Below are positions 40,123 to 54,475 of a stretch of 64,000 nt of DNA, in pieces. Origin of the DNA: Lepas anatifera. Taxonomy: Eukaryota; Arthropoda; Thecostraca; Lepadidae. Location: contig JAOTON010001819.1 of assembly GCA_034440635.1 (NCBI GenBank), positions 1,953,001 through 2,017,000 on the forward strand, given 5' to 3'. The notes below the pieces were generated by a model that saw only the letters and a program-made list of their open reading frames with translations, was not told the origin of the DNA and ran no database searches. Made by a program: the position numbers and the translations under genes. Within the stretch, counting starts at the first letter, position 1; every line of letters begins with the position of its first letter.

Positions 40123-43100
40123 GTACGTACCACTCCCTGTCGCTCGTAAACATTATACTGATCACCTTGTAAGCAATGGATGATTCTGTTCTTCGCGCCT
40201 TTTCCCTTTAATACCCGTTCATTTGCAACCTGGGGTATTCCACGACAAATCGACAAATCGATGGGTTGAAATAACACCCTCATATCTCAGATTTTCATGA
40301 CAATTTGGGACTGGGGTTCTCAGTGGCGCTGAAAACGACTGTGGTATTTTTTAGTCTCGTCCGGATAATCGTTTCGGAGTTATAGCCTCGGGCAATCCAG
40401 CATTGGAGGCGTGCATCGGACTTTTCGCTTGAGTTTTTAGGCATTTAAATGAAAGGTGTTCCTTCAAGAGGTTACATGAAAACAATTACAAAAGTCTGAA
40501 CAATACAAATATGTAAATTTGATTATATTAATTGATACGAATATGTATAAAATCTAATTCCAAACTTTTGTAAAGATAAGCATACATATTTCCCATGTAT
40601 TTATTGACTTCAAAACATTTTCATGTGAAAGAGCATTGCTTAAACTACATATAACGCCAATAAAAAGAATGGAGACTACAGAGCAAAGTCAGTAACGAGC
40701 ACCGCAGACCAAGTCCAACACCGTCGCCGGCCACTCAGCCTGCAGTCGGCACGCTGCATAGACGCGTCCGGTTGGAAGTGGGGTAACGGGGAGGGGAGAA
40801 CTGAGCGGGACTTCGCTTCGGTGACATTGCGAATGAACTAGATGTGGTGTGGAGGCTACTATTGCTAACATAAAAATGTGAGCCGTTCCGAAAAAAACTG
40901 AACGTATTACCGGAACATTCTGAACAATTCCGACACTCCGGTGCAATTGGTGGAAAATGTAGTGGGAGGATTATGCGTCGAAAGCCGATTATTACTGTTG
41001 TTTTAGGTTTGTTTTAGATAGTTTTTTTCTACCCATACCGAAAAAAGTTGCACGTATCCCAGTTCAATTTATATTAGAAGGCACACATCACAAACAAAAA
41101 GCCACATAGCGTCCACGCCGACAAATGCTTTTCGAACATATAAGATTAGGACATACTGCTTTATTTAAGATCTGACCCACGGATTGGAGGAACGACTTCA
41201 TCACATGGTGCCATTGAACTTCACAGATTCAATTTGAAACTCAAACCTTCTGGCCCTCATCATTCGAGAGCTCGTGGACAATAACGGTCTTCGAATTAAC
41301 TGGTACGAACTTTTGAATCTTAAATGTTCCTTTTCTCGCGACTGCCTTATTGAAGCGTTTTCTGAGCTCAGTAGCTAATTTGAGTATTTTTGTTGAAACA
41401 TTTTTGGTAGAGATCGAGGCAAGCAATGGAATACTGCTTTCTGTATTCCCTTCCAAGCATGTTTGCTGAGATCGTAAGGGGATGGGTAACCCTCCTGCCA
41501 GTTAAGGTGGCCCGGGGCCTCATAGAAGCGCGTGTTAAAAAGCACACTGAAGTTTTAGTGGCCAAAAAACGATATTTCACTACTTTTGAGAATATTTAAT
41601 GGCACGTCGACTGGTCAAATAACCTTGAAAATCGGCCCCAATCTGTAATTATAGGCTTTCAAAGTTAAACCCTTTATTTTGAGATCGCCGCATCGCGCGG
41701 TTGCACCAGATCGCGTGCATCAAGGACCAACTGGCAACGTTATAGCGCCATATAAAACAATATCATATGTCAATTTCACCCCTCATGAAGGTCAAGGTTA
41801 CATTTCAAGGTCATGCCAGCATTCTCAGTCATTGGTCCGGTGCCTCCGGTCGCATGGCGTTACCCAGTATGGCGTATATTATGCAACATCATAGTTAAGA
41901 TAAATCAATGTAAAGGTCAAGCGCAAGGTCAATGCTCATTTCCCGTCCAACGGTTGCTATGGTGCTAGTCATGGTGTAAATAAGGGGAATATGTCATATT
42001 GTGACGTCATATGTCAATGACCTTGAATGACCTTAAGGGTGCGTTACCCTCGACACATGCACCACACGACATGACCCGTCAGAACTAATACCCTGTTTCC
42101 CCAACAACAGAAGTCAGGTCATTCGTTCATTTTTTCGATACACAGACCGCCCACGTGACACGTTGGTTGTAAACCGTAGTACGCTTCCGCATTCCACGCT
42201 TTACGACCCTTCAGGTAAACAAGAACCGCTGCGGGCAAGGTCAGACGGGTCGCAGTAACAGGTGCTCTCGCAGGGGCGGGCCCAGTATTTGTCCGAGAGC
42301 AGACTGCTAAAGCCTTTGTCTTGATTTCTCTAAATAAGAAAGCAGTTGCAGCTCGCACAACTGTCACCTGGGATGGACCAAAGCTAGCCAAATGACATTT
42401 CAAGCATGGCTGTGGATTGGCTACGCTCTTTGCGTCAGTTAGCAGCTAGTTAGTTGTAGGATCCTCGACTTCTTTGTCCACTTTCATGACCAAACCTTGT
42501 GGACCCACTTTCCTCCTCCCAAACTAATCTAGTCCTTTTCCATCCTGGTAAATATATCAGAAATATTTCCGTAATATCCTTGTTAACTGATTTCCGTGAG
42601 AACCTCAGGAAAATTTAACGACTTCTTCCATCCCGAAAAAATATAAAAAACGTCGTCCACCCAGTCACATAACATCCCCTCTTTATGCGGAGGGTCCTAA
42701 CTTTGTAAACATATAGTGTCTTCTTTTGAAAGCTATCGTTTTTCAGCATTATTGCTCGGCCCGCCTTGCGTCGGTGGTGCGTCATTTTCCGTGCGTGTGT
42801 AAACACACACACACGCACATACACATGACACATGGGCCGGGTGCCCGCATTTGTGATCGCCTTGGGGTTTTCTTAGAGATTCCCCGCCCCGTGGCGGTCA
42901 CGGAAAGGGGCGTGCGTTCGTACGGGACTCACTGACTTGCTCACCCACCGAACCCTGAGGCGCGCAGCTCCATGTGTTTACTAAAGTATTTATTATGGAA
43001 CATTGTTCTGATGCTCGGAGATGGGGGGGGGCGTTGTATCCCTCGATCATGTGCGGAGTTTTCCTCACTGTGATCGAGAAGTGTTTCTGATCATAGGGTA

Positions 43101-46100
43101 GTTCGTGTTGTAATTGACAAAACACGTGTTCTGTCTCAATCCCGTCCAGACGCTTTCTGACCACATCAGTTCTATATAAACCAAAGCCTTTGTAATGTAT
43201 TAGAAGCAGTTTCTTTGGGTATAGGCCCTGACCTAGGACAGTATCGAAAGATGGTCTCCGAAACATATGAGACCGTCCATAAAGTACAGAAGGAAAAACA
43301 AGGGGGAGCGGGAAGTCAGCAACAGTTTTGTTAGACGTTACAACAGGGCGTAAGCAAGTATTACCATGAGGGGGGGGTTAGAATTATAAGAATACATGTA
43401 ACGTAATTTATGGATAGGCCCTCAGCTCTGACTTAGAATTAAGACTGATGTGATTCAATGGAGTCCACACATCATCACCATTGGATTTTGGAATTGTTTG
43501 TGTGACCTTTTTATGAGGAGAGATTCGTGTGAATACGTGTGCTGACGTCCAAATAACCCTCACATGCCTCCAGTCATGAGTCAGTAGTTCCCTGATGTTA
43601 GGAGCTAAAAGTATGTTTGTGCAAAACACGCGCAATAAATGTTCTATAGTCCGCATAGATTTTCAAGACCTGAACGATGATCCTGAAATATTCGGCGAGT
43701 ATTAGTGGGTGATGCAACATCACCTCCCCTGCAAAATTTCAGTGGGGTGTCATTAGCCATTTCAAGGAGTATCGTAATCATTTCAGGGAAAGCCGTAGTT
43801 CAATTGGGCGAGAAAGTACCCTCTTTCTGGAAATTTACAGGTCCAAAAATGACTTTTATTGAGTCTAAAGGATACAGAAAACACGTTACTGTGTCAGGGG
43901 ACGAAAATATATGTTTTCATCACAGCAAAAAGCAGAATAAACTGATATTTCGCTAACAAACTGCAAAGTGGCAACATCAGCAGCAAATAATTGCATCGGG
44001 CTTGAGCTTCACGCCCCGAGAGTGAAGAGGGTTTACCGGTCGAAAATTCGGAACATTGAATGCGATAAAGCTGATGGACTAAGGAACGAGACACCCAAGT
44101 CATCACATGGCTGCCCCAAAGTGGGAGGATCATACGCAGATCCAGGGGAGCAAAGAGGGGCACGTGCCCCCTCTATCGACCCTCGGAGCCCCTGAAATGG
44201 CCATGGCGCCCCCTGAAAGGTTGATGGCGCCCCCTGAAATGTGATAATGATTATTGTTCCGGCCGTCGAATAAAGATATCCATATGGGGGGGCGCTTCGT
44301 TAAAGTCGCCCCAATCGCCGAAGGAAGCTCTGGCGATTCCGGTTTGGATGACAGCCGATTTGTGGCGAGGACTCGCGCCGTTGCGCCGTCCCCGCCGTCC
44401 AGGTCCCACCTGGCCGCCTCTCGGGACCGGAGTAGGCTGTCGTCGGGACCGTTTTTGTGATGATTTCCCGGGCTTGGATACCCGCATTGCAACCTCGATC
44501 AGCTTGGGTGATCCAAGGCATAGGCGTTGGCCGTCAGCCCAGTCTTTTCGGTAGTCGGTTTGTTCGACTGAGTGGAGATGCATTGGTGAGTCTGTCGGTC
44601 CTGTTTTTATACAAGTAACTAGATATTTCGGGTACGAATTAGTGGCTATCATTATATTCTTATGATATTGTAGTGTGACATTTTTCTACGTATTGTGCGA
44701 TGAATAAATTATCTCCACCCACTATGCACGAGATATGCACAAATACCAAAAATAACAATATCTTTAGAAACCAGCTTCAGGGAGGTTCCATGACGGGAGT
44801 ATCATAAAGAATATTCTCCCGATATTTTTCCGATCATAAAAAATTAATCGCAGAGACAAATCCAAAACAAGTGCGGCAAACTCGACAATTGAATCAAAAC
44901 TGACCTCAGTCCTTCCATTTTCATTTCAAGAAAAACGTGACGTCTTTAACAAGACTCCCCCTGAAATGTCGCTTTCCATCCCCCCCAGGATGCAAAAATC
45001 GGTTCCAACCGATAGGATTTTGCGCCCAACTGATGGGTTTTGCCGGTCAAAAGTGGCAACCCCCTGGTCCAAATGGCGCCCCTCGGGAAGCTGCCCGCCC
45101 CCGCCCCCCCGATCAGCAATCCTGGATCCACCTACGGGGGAGGATACCCTAGTCACCAGCCTCGGTGATAACAGGTGCTGGCAGAATATGATACAGAAGG
45201 CTGACTCGCACAATTGCTTGCCTTTCCGTATGAGAAGTGTACTATGGGGACACACTAGTTGAGTGAAATTTCTACCCTGAAGTCGTGGTCGCTAGCACTC
45301 TGCTCACAGGACAATCGCTGCTTTCTTTTCCCCTGAAAGATCTTGTCACTCCAGCTCGCGGTGGCCAGAAATGGGTCTTACTGATATTGGTAAAGCCTGG
45401 TGTTCTGCCGTTTGTATTCCACTGATCGGAGAGTGTCATCCTTGATAATGGCGATGGAGGCACAATGATCAAAATCCTGGAATGCTTTGTAGAGTGTGAC
45501 ACCCAGGCGCCCTGAATTTCCCCTTCACTTTTCCCCTTCATTTTTTCTAACTCACTTTTCCAAACACTTTTCCTGCATAGTTCAATAATCCTAGTATATA
45601 TAAAATCATCTAGTGTGGAAGGAAGAACAAATTTGATTAAAAATGCGCCAAATATAAGTAAGGGCTGTAATCGAGTTTCAACTAACTCCCACAATATTAT
45701 CGCGTTTGGCCTTTCCACTCGCCTTCCATATTTTCAAGCGTGAATTTTACACTCAGTACCCGAATGCAAAACCAATTTTGAGACACTGCGGAGTGGAGTG
45801 CTGCGAAATCCGAAAGATTATCCACATCTGTCACATGATTTCTAGACTTATGTCCTTGAAAAGTTGTTCTTGTATTTCTGGTACCGATAATAGTTAAAAA
45901 CCATTTTTGGTCATCTTGTTGTTAAAAGCAATTATCTTGAAATTTGTATGCTAAGCAGCATATTTTTTTACATTGTATGGGTAGAAAATTGACCATTTAT
46001 TTCGAAGAAAATATTTGCTTTCCATATCAGCCCTTCATTGCTGCGTCCACGCCCTGTGACACCCAAATGCACTTGCGACACCCTACGACACCCTAGGCAT

Positions 46101-46715
46101 AAATACGCTGATATTTAAGTTCAACTGAAAGTGTCCGGTACTTGAATACATTGAAACTCTACATTTTCATTAAATGATTTTTGGGCTACAAGAATGCATT
46201 CCTGTTACCTTAGGCATCTTTAGGCTTTTTGAAAGGCCGGTTTCATATTCGTCATTGACAAAACATCGTTAGTCTTCCTCTTGGTGTGCTTTTTAGTTGT
46301 ATAATTTTCTAGTCTATAAGGATTTAGAAAATTAATTTAGAGCAATTTTTGAAACGTAAATTATGTAGCTCATGCAACCGGCAAGCGGAAAGCGATCAGA
46401 AATTTAAAGTAGTAGTCGCTGTGACGGTGTCGCAACCCGCCGCGCCTGGCTGATTGTAGACGAAAGGAAGAAACAACAGAAAGAAGGTTGTAGCTTCGAT
46501 TAGATATTGATAGGAAGCAGCATATTCATATGAAGGTGAGTATATATGTGAGGAGAAGCAGGGGAATTGAGAGGTAAAGAAAAGAAACTTTTAGCAAGAG
46601 TCTGGAAGAGTTTATTGCCATGATAGAAAGTTTGTAGTTTCGTCTGGGTTAGTTAAGTGTAAGCCAAGGCTCTACCAGTGACGGATCCAAGGGGGACCCC
46701 TGGAGACCTCATATT
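40123..46715. other. Non-coding region, presumed LRP5/6 intron; no gene recognised
   Basis: Short open frames only, none with a recognised motif. 41775-42035 contains many AGGTCA/TGACCT half-sites. 42806-42823 has a short CA-type run. 44135-44240 holds a fragment with GGGGCACGTGCCCC, reminiscent of the ends of the hAT at 49526. 44930-45120 has GC-rich palindromic remnants. Confidence 0.6.
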
Positions 46716-49517
46716 AAGTTGACCTCTGGAGGTCAAACCATTGATCAAAGCGCTTAAACATGCGAATTGAAATATTACTGAATTCACACAAGCTATCTAA
46801 TTCACTTTACAGATTCGCACTCATCCCCATATTTTCGGACTTAGAGGGGAAGCATCGATGCCCCGGTGGGGCGAAGTTGGCGCCGGACCCCGGTGGGGTG
46901 CGGGTTAAAATATTCTTCTACTCCTGCTAAACGATTTATATAAATTTTTCAGCAGAATGCGTGCCACTGGGGAATAAGTCAGTGACAAAAGGTGGACCTG
47001 AGGCATCCACTGCACTCGGTGCCCGTAAATCTTCTCAGCTTTCCACCTTTCCCAAATATCACTTTATAAACTTATCCCTCGCCTCCCAAAGGAAACGAGA
47101 AGCGGCAACTCACAATGTGACTCAGAGCATTGGCGGACGCGGGGGAGGGCGTTCCGGCCATTACTCCTCCCCCAAAGCGCTGGAATGAGTGCCAAACTAT
47201 CTTTTGGCCCCCGAAAGGCCGGACAATTTTTTTGAAAAAGGTGCATCCACTATGGGTCTGTCGAGCAATTAAATCTTAACACTATTTCCAACGGGCTCCC
47301 GGCTACCTCTATTTCCAACAGGAGCTTCCGCCTCCCTAAGATCTCGAAATCTACCCGCTAGATTTTAAAAAACTTAAACTGCAATCGATTCCTCTCAGGC
47401 TAAACTCCTTTTTTTAATTAAAATTTCAACATTTTGAAAACTGAGGGAAGGGGGTTCAAAATATACATTTTGCCTTGTTTAGATTACCCGAAGGTCCTGT
47501 CTCTTAGGCTTGATTTTCACGAAACTAGTATGGATTGACAGGGAATTGCTTGGAAATGGTCAAATCCCTCACTTAGGTGAAATTCAAAATTCAAGGGCGG
47601 TTTTCAGGCCAGAAATGTGGGGGATTATATAAATTGTTTTCATATATTTTTGCAGAAATGCACACGCCAGGTACAGTGTAATATCTCTGATGTCGAGCAA
47701 AGTGCTAAAATATCTAAAATATGTCAGAAGTGGATTCAGGGAGGCTGAATAGTGTGGTAAGACACAAATTACCCTGCCTTTCAGGTATGACTATTTTTCA
47801 AATTACCCTGCCTTTATCTACCCCTGGCCGAACCGGGGAACACTCCTGGATCCGCCTATGGATGAATGGTGTCCATTTGGTGTTAAGACTAAAGGCAAAT
47901 ATCTACGATGCTTTGCCTCATTCAATGCAGACACTACACTAAAATACGCTTGAAAGATAGCGAATCCCCTAATTACGGTACCTGAGCGCGCATATGATAT
48001 CCTATTATCATATAATACATGGATGGGGTCAATATATCCTTATTCTTACCCCTCCCGTCCATTCCGTAGGCAGTTTATATTCAATTTGGAAGAGTTCGAA
48101 TGGATAACATTGTAGACAACCCATTTTGAGCTCCTGGAACCGTCTATGGCCAAAAATATACCAAAATACACATCAACTGTCATTCCAAATCTCATTTGGT
48201 GCTAGAACTAAATGCATAGTTGCAATGCTTTGTCCCATTCAATGCACACACAACACTAAAACGAGCTTGAGTGCGAGTGAACTCCCCTAATTACGGTACC
48301 TGAGCACGCTTATGGCTTCTTATAATCATTAAATACACATATGTGATCAAAGCATGGTTATGTTTACCCCTCCCGAAGATTCTGTACGCAATCTATTTAC
48401 TTTGGAAGAGTTTGGATGGATAACATTGTAAACCCCGCATTTTGAGCTTCTGGAACCGCCTATGGCCAAAATTATATTAAAATATACATCAACTGTCCTC
48501 CTATATCTCAGTAATAACATTCAAACATTACAACTGCTGCCAATTCGCAACGGACAGCTTTATTGTAGGACAAACGAAGCGCAGGCGACAATGCTCGGCT
48601 TCGGGATAAACCCCCAGATTAGCGAGCCATAGCGCCGCCTCAGGCACATATATATATTTTCAAAAATGTCAGGGAATATGTGCTACTTAGTTGTAAGAAA
48701 AGTCACCAAATTTCAAGAGCCTATCTCAAACCGTTGCGGAGATACTATGGAAAAACCTGAGAGGTGGGCAGAATCTGCTCCCAGCTGGAAATAGAGTAAA
48801 AATAAATCCCCCAGGGTAGCGATCATGCATTCGAGAGGTAGCTTATATTAGGTCTGTTCAGCACCCAAATCGCACGTCCCATTCCCCCTTCCCCAAGAGG
48901 AGAGATAGACATGGGTTTTGCCCCCCAAAACTCGGATCTGCGTCCGCCCCTGACTCAGAGCACCCTTATAGGTACCTGGTTAAGAACTGCGCTCTCTGGC
49001 TCAGGTACATCATCCCAACAAAGCCTAACGAACCAACCCTCCTCTTTACAAATTCTCAATACGCCCATGGATCCCGCGCAAACAGGGTCATTGAACCCTT
49101 CTGTGTTTTCATTGCCCTTGCGAAAGCGCGGGAAAACCGGCGACACAAATCCGCCTTGGAGTACTTTTACTTTACCTTTGCAGCATATTTTTTGACACAA
49201 ATATCCAAATACCTATCCCGTCGTGCACTCCTATGATTGCTTTGCTAGCCACCTAGCGGCATTTTCATATACTATTGAGGACGTGATTTCACGCACAATT
49301 ATGTGGGTGATGTGCTTCGTGGCCTTGTTGAATTGTGGGTGATTTAAGCATTTGAATGTGGGCATTTTAATGTGTGGGCGTTTTTAGTCGTGGGTGGTTT
49401 GAAATCTCCTTATGGGAGCATTTGTGGGCCGTTTAATCCGTGGGTATTTTAATTTGTGGGCGATTTAAGCCGTGGACGGTTTTAGTTTGGACGTTTAAAG
49501 CCGTGGGTCTTACGTTG
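46716..49517 (+). repeat. Left arm of a large palindrome
   Basis: This arm is repeated in reverse complement at 54420-57281 with high identity: 47721-47942 equals 56048-56269 inverted, 46961-47188 pairs with 56768-56995, and 48955-49200 with 54785-55030. The arm contains no recognised gene. Its inner end was separated from its continuation (54163-54215) by the hAT inserted at 49526. Confidence 0.93.
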
Positions 49518-49525
49518 CGTGGTCG

Positions 49526-52500
49526 CAGTGGCGCAGCCAGGGGGAGGCACAGGGGGCACGTGCCCCCCCATCGGTGCCGGGGTGCCCTTTTGATTGCCAG
49601 GTTGTGTGTCCTTTTTTGGCCGTGCCGCTCGAAATTTAGTGCCCTACGTCGTTGAGCCTAGATGGAACTAGACTGCATTTAGCGATTTGAACTATTGTTT
49701 GACAATAAAGTGCCTTTTTGGTCAGTTAGGGCATTCTGTCGCCTTTCCAAGCACCCGGGAAGAGTATAGGCATGTAATCCGTTTCCAAATAATGCCTCAT
49801 CGTCGCCAATAACCGTATGGGCAGAGCTAATCTGGTGCCCCTTGAGCTAATCTGGTGCCCCCTGAGCGCTGGTCTTGAACCCTGGAGCTGATCATGTGCC
49901 TTCTGAGCTGATCTGATGCCCTCGTAGTCAATCTGGTGCCCCCCTGAGAAAATAATTGTGCCTTCTGAATCTATATAATGCTCTCTGAGTTAGTCTGATG
50001 CCTCCGAGCTTGCCTGGTGCCCTATTAGCTGTTTTAGTGCCCCTTGAGCTGATCCGGGCCCCCTGAACTTATCTAATGCCTCCCGTAGTTTATCTACTGT
50101 CCAGGGCCGCAGCCAGGGGTCACAGGGGGCACGTGCCCCCATCGGTGCCGGGTGCCCTTTTGATTGCCAGGTGGTGTACCCCCTTTGGGCCGTGCCGCTC
50201 GAAATTTAGTGCCCTACGCCGTTGAACCTAGATGGAACTAGGCCACATTTAGCGATTTCAACTATTGTTTAACAATTAAGTGCCTTTTTGGTCAGCTAAA
50301 GCATTCTGTCGCCTTTCCAAGCACCCGGGAAGAGTATAGGCATGTACTCCGTTTCCAGATAATGCCTCATCGTCGCCAATAATCGTACGGGTGGAGCTCA
50401 TCTGGTGCCCCCTGGAGATGATCATGTGCCTTCTGAGCTGATCTGATGCCCTCGTAGTCAATCTGGTGCCCCCCCTCCCCCTGAATAAATAATTGTGCCT
50501 TCTGAACCTGTAATGCTCTCTAAGTTAGTCAGATGCCTCCGAGCTTGCCTGCTGCCCTATTAGCTGTTTTATTGCCCCTTGAGCTGATCCGGGCCCCCTG
50601 AACTTATTTAATGCCTCCCGGAGTTTATCTACCGTCCAGGGGGCACAGGGGGCATGTGCACCCATCGGTGCCGGGTGCCCTTTTGATTGCCAGGTGGTGT
50701 ACCCTCTTTGGTCCGTGCCACTCAAAATTTAGTGCCCTGCGCCGTTGAACCTAGATGTAACTAGACTGCATTTAGCGATTTCAACTATTGTTTGACAACT
50801 AAGTGCCTTTTTTGTCAGCTAGGGCATTCTGTCGCCTTTCCAAGCACCCGGGAAGAGCATAGGCACGTAATCCGTTTCCAGATAATGCCTCATCGTCGCC
50901 AATAATCGTACGGGCGGAGCTCATCTGGTGCCCCCTGGAGCTGATCATGTGCCCTCTGAGCTGATCTGGTGCCCTCGTAGTCAATCTGGTGCCCTCCTGA
51001 GAAAATAAGCGTGCCTTCTGAACCTATAAAATACTCTCTGAGTTAGTTTGATGCCTCCGAGCTTGCCTGGTGTACTTTTAGCTGTTTTAGTGCCCCTTGA
51101 GCTGATCCGGGCCCCCTGAGCTTATTTAATGCCTCCCGGAGTTGATCTACTGCCCAGGGGTGCAGCCAGGAAGGCACAGGGGGCACGTGCCCCCATCACT
51201 GCCAGGGTGCCCTTTTGATTGCCAGGTGGTGTACCCAATTTGGGCCGTGCCGCTCGAAATTTAGAGCCCTAGCCGTTGAACCTAGATTTAACTGGACTGC
51301 ATGTAGCGATTGAAACTATTGTTGGACAACTTTATACCTTTCTCGGTCAGCTAGGGCATTCTGTCGCCTTTCCAAGCACCCGGGAAGAGTATGGGCACCT
51401 AGTATGTGTCTACCTATTGCATCATCGTCGCCAATAATCGTACGGGTGAAGCCAATCTGGTGCTCATTGAGCTCATCTCGTGGCCCCTTGAGCTGATTAC
51501 TTGCCCTCTAAGCTGATCTGGTGCCCCTGAGTCAATCGAGTGCCCCACTGAGCAAATAATTGTGCCTCTTGAACCTATATAATGCTCTCTGAATTAGTCT
51601 AATGCTTCCGAGCTTGTTTGGTGCCCTGATAGCTGATTTAGTGCCCCTTGAGCTGATTCGGGCCCCCGAGCTGATATCATGCCTCCCCAAGTTGATTCTG
51701 TATCCTAAGTCAATATGGTGCCTCTTCAGCTGATTAGGTGCCCCCTCAACTGATTATTGATGTCTCCTTAGATGGTCTGGTGCCCCCCCTGAGCTGGTTT
51801 GGTGGGCCCTGAGTCCACCTTGTGTCCCCTGAGCTGTTATGTTGCTCCCTGAGCTGATTTAGGCTCCTGCCATAGTCTGGGGGGCTGGGAGCTGATCTGG
51901 ACCCCGAGCGGATCGATCTGGTGCCACCTGAGCCGCACTAATGCCCCTTAGTCGATCTGGTGCCTCCTGAGCCCATATGATGCCCCCTGAGTAATCTGGT
52001 GCCCTTTCAGCTGATCTGGGCCTCCTTACGTGATTTCATGAGCAGATCTAAAGCCCTGAGCTGAGCTGGGCCCACAGAGACTGATGAGGGCCCCTGAGAT
52101 GGTATGGGCTTATGAGCTGATTAAGTGCCTCCTGACTTGATCTGGTATTCCCAAGCTGGTCGGGGACCACTGATCTGATTGTTTGTCCCCGGAGCTGATC
52201 TGGTGCCCTATGGGCATCTGGTGTCCCCTGAGCAGCTCTGGGGCTTTTGAACTGATTGGGCCCGGAGCTGGTGAGGGATCCCTGAGCTGATTTAGTGCCC
52301 CTGACTTGAACATGCCCCCTGTGCTGATCGATCTGGTGCACCCTGAGCAGATATACTGCCTCCTGAACTTAACTAATGCCCCTGAGTCGATCTGGAGCCT
52401 GCTGAGTCATCAGTGTGTCTCCTGAGCCCATCTTATTCCCTCTGAGCTAGTCTGGTGCCCCATGGATAATATTATGCCCTTTAAGCTGACCCGGGCCTCC

Positions 52501-54154
52501 TAGGTTAATTACGTGATTTCCTGAGCAGCTCCCAGGCCTTGAGCTGAGCTGGGCCCACAGGGGTTGGTGAGGGTCCCTGAGATGGTATGGGGCTCCTGAG
52601 CTGATTAAGTGCCTCCTGACTTGATCTGGGCCCCGAGCTGGTCGGGGACCACTGATTTGATTGTTTGTCCCCTAGGCTGATCTGGTGCCCTATGGGCCGA
52701 TCTGGTGTCCCCTGAGCAGCTCTGGGGCTTTTGAACTGCTTGGGCCCCGAGCTGGTGAGGGATTCCTGAGCTGAATTAGTGCCCCTGACTTGATCTTGCC
52801 CCCTGACCTGACTTGAGGCCCCTGAACTGATCTGGGCCCCCAAGAGCTGATCTGGGGCCCAAGAGCGGATCTAGGTTCTGAGGGTACCCTGAGCTGGTCC
52901 GTGCGCTGAGCTTGTGAGAGCCCCTTAAGTTGGTTTGAGGCCCCCTGAAGTGATCTGGCGCCTTAAACTGTTCTGGGGCTTCTTGAACTGGTTTAAGGCC
53001 CCATGAGTCTATCTGTGGCCCATTGAGCTAGTCTGATGACCTCATCTCTGGGACCAATGAGCTAGTCTAGTCCCTGGGTGAAGCATGAGCTGCTCTGTGG
53101 CCTTGATCTACATCAGGGGCCCCTAAGGTGGTCTTGAATAGACAGATTATAAGAACACAAGGCCAACTCCCATCATCTCGGGGCGGGGTCACTGGAGGGG
53201 GAGCTAGTCTAGTCCCTGGAGGCACAAGAGGCGGATGGGGGAAGTTGCTCTGGAGGCCTCTGATCCACACTTGGGGGCCCCAGAGCTGGTCTTGAATAGA
53301 TTGGGAATAAGAACCCAATGGAAACTCCCCTTGTAAAACGGAGCTAACGGGGAATGAGGAATCTCTAAAACGGCTTGTGATACCTAGGCACCCCTGGTTA
53401 TATAAATTGCTTATTATACTGGTGGATTCTGGGAAGGGATGATAAAAAGGCATGTGCCCCTGAGCTCAGAGCACAGTCCCCTAAACCAGGATTTCTACTA
53501 ATTAATTTAGATGAAGAAATAGTTTTCACAATTTTCAGCCCTGTCACACCATCCCCATCCAAACCACCGGCCTGTTCACCTTTTATTTACTCTTAACTGG
53601 GACCGAGCCTTGCGAATATGGAACTTAATAAACGCGTTCAAAAGGTATCTCCCAAATTTTTCCGGCAGCAAAAATGTGTTCTTCCAAAGACACTATACTA
53701 CTCCTCGTCCCACGGCGATTGTGGGAGGCAAGGAACTTAATACGCATTCAGCTAGGGCTCACTCGTCACGACAAAACCAGTGGGCATAACAGAAAAATTT
53801 TCGACTCCAATATGCCTTAACCTGCACATTGTAACAGATATCACATGCTCCGCTGATTTCTCTGATGTTAAGTACTTGCATGAGTTGGCTGCCCTTAAAT
53901 CTATCCAAAAAAGTAGTGTTTTGGCTACTTCCATGACATTTTGGTGATATTTCGTTCCTTTTTTCGGTTTTAATAGAGTTTTCCTTCTCCGTCAATGATT
54001 TCTTTGCATTTTTATTGAACCAAAGATGCCACAAAAATTATATAAACAAAGATATAGTAAGTTTTTTAGGTTACGTTAAAAAGTGCCCTTTTTCCCCGGG
54101 GTGCCCCTCAAAGTTGGTGTGCCCCCCCATACGAAAGCTCTGGCTGCGCCCCTG
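49526..54154. mobile_element. Non-coding 4.6 kb hAT with internal tandem repeats
   Basis: The left end is CAGTGGCGCAGCCAGGGGG and the reverse-complemented right end CAGGGGCGCAGCCAG. The flanks carry the 8-bp duplication CGTGGTCG (49518-49525 and 54155-54162). The first 1.6 kb is about 540-bp units, each starting with a copy of the left end (49526, 50101, 50637, 51157). The rest is degenerate repeats of a GAGCTGATCTGGTGCCCCCT motif. No transposase is present. Confidence 0.9.
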
Positions 54155-54162
54155 CGTGGTCG

Positions 54163-54475
54163 AATCAATTTGTGGGCGTTTTGAACTGTGGGCGTTTCCA
54201 TAGGGCTCCTAATGCTAGATGTGCCAGATTTGCTATTTCTGCGCAACAACTGAGGCGTACATTTACGTATCTGATCTTTTGTGTTTTATTCTGGAATTGC
54301 GATTGCAATGGGTGATCGCCTGTGTGTTTGTGTTTGTGTGTGGCGGTGAAATGGATAAAAAGACTGGTTGTGGTTAGAAAATTCATTTCTTATGAGGGGC
54401 TAAATTTGACATTGAAATTTAGGAGCCCTATGGAAACGCCCACAGTTGAAAACGCCCACAAATTGATTCGACCAC
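54163..54475. repeat. Palindrome centre: inverted repeat with about 205-bp spacer
   Basis: 54163-54215 (AATCAATTTGTGGGCG..., CCATAGGGCTCCTAA) is inverted at 54420-54472. The 205-bp spacer between them is non-coding and G/T-rich in part. Taken with the outer arms this is the original turning point of the palindrome before the hAT insertion. Confidence 0.88.

Noticed and set aside
49518..54162. Bacterial-style or protein-coding cargo in the large palindrome (open frames such as QISSGASSQVRGQ)
   Set aside because: These are translations of the GAGCTGATCTGG repeats; composition and periodicity follow the DNA repeat.
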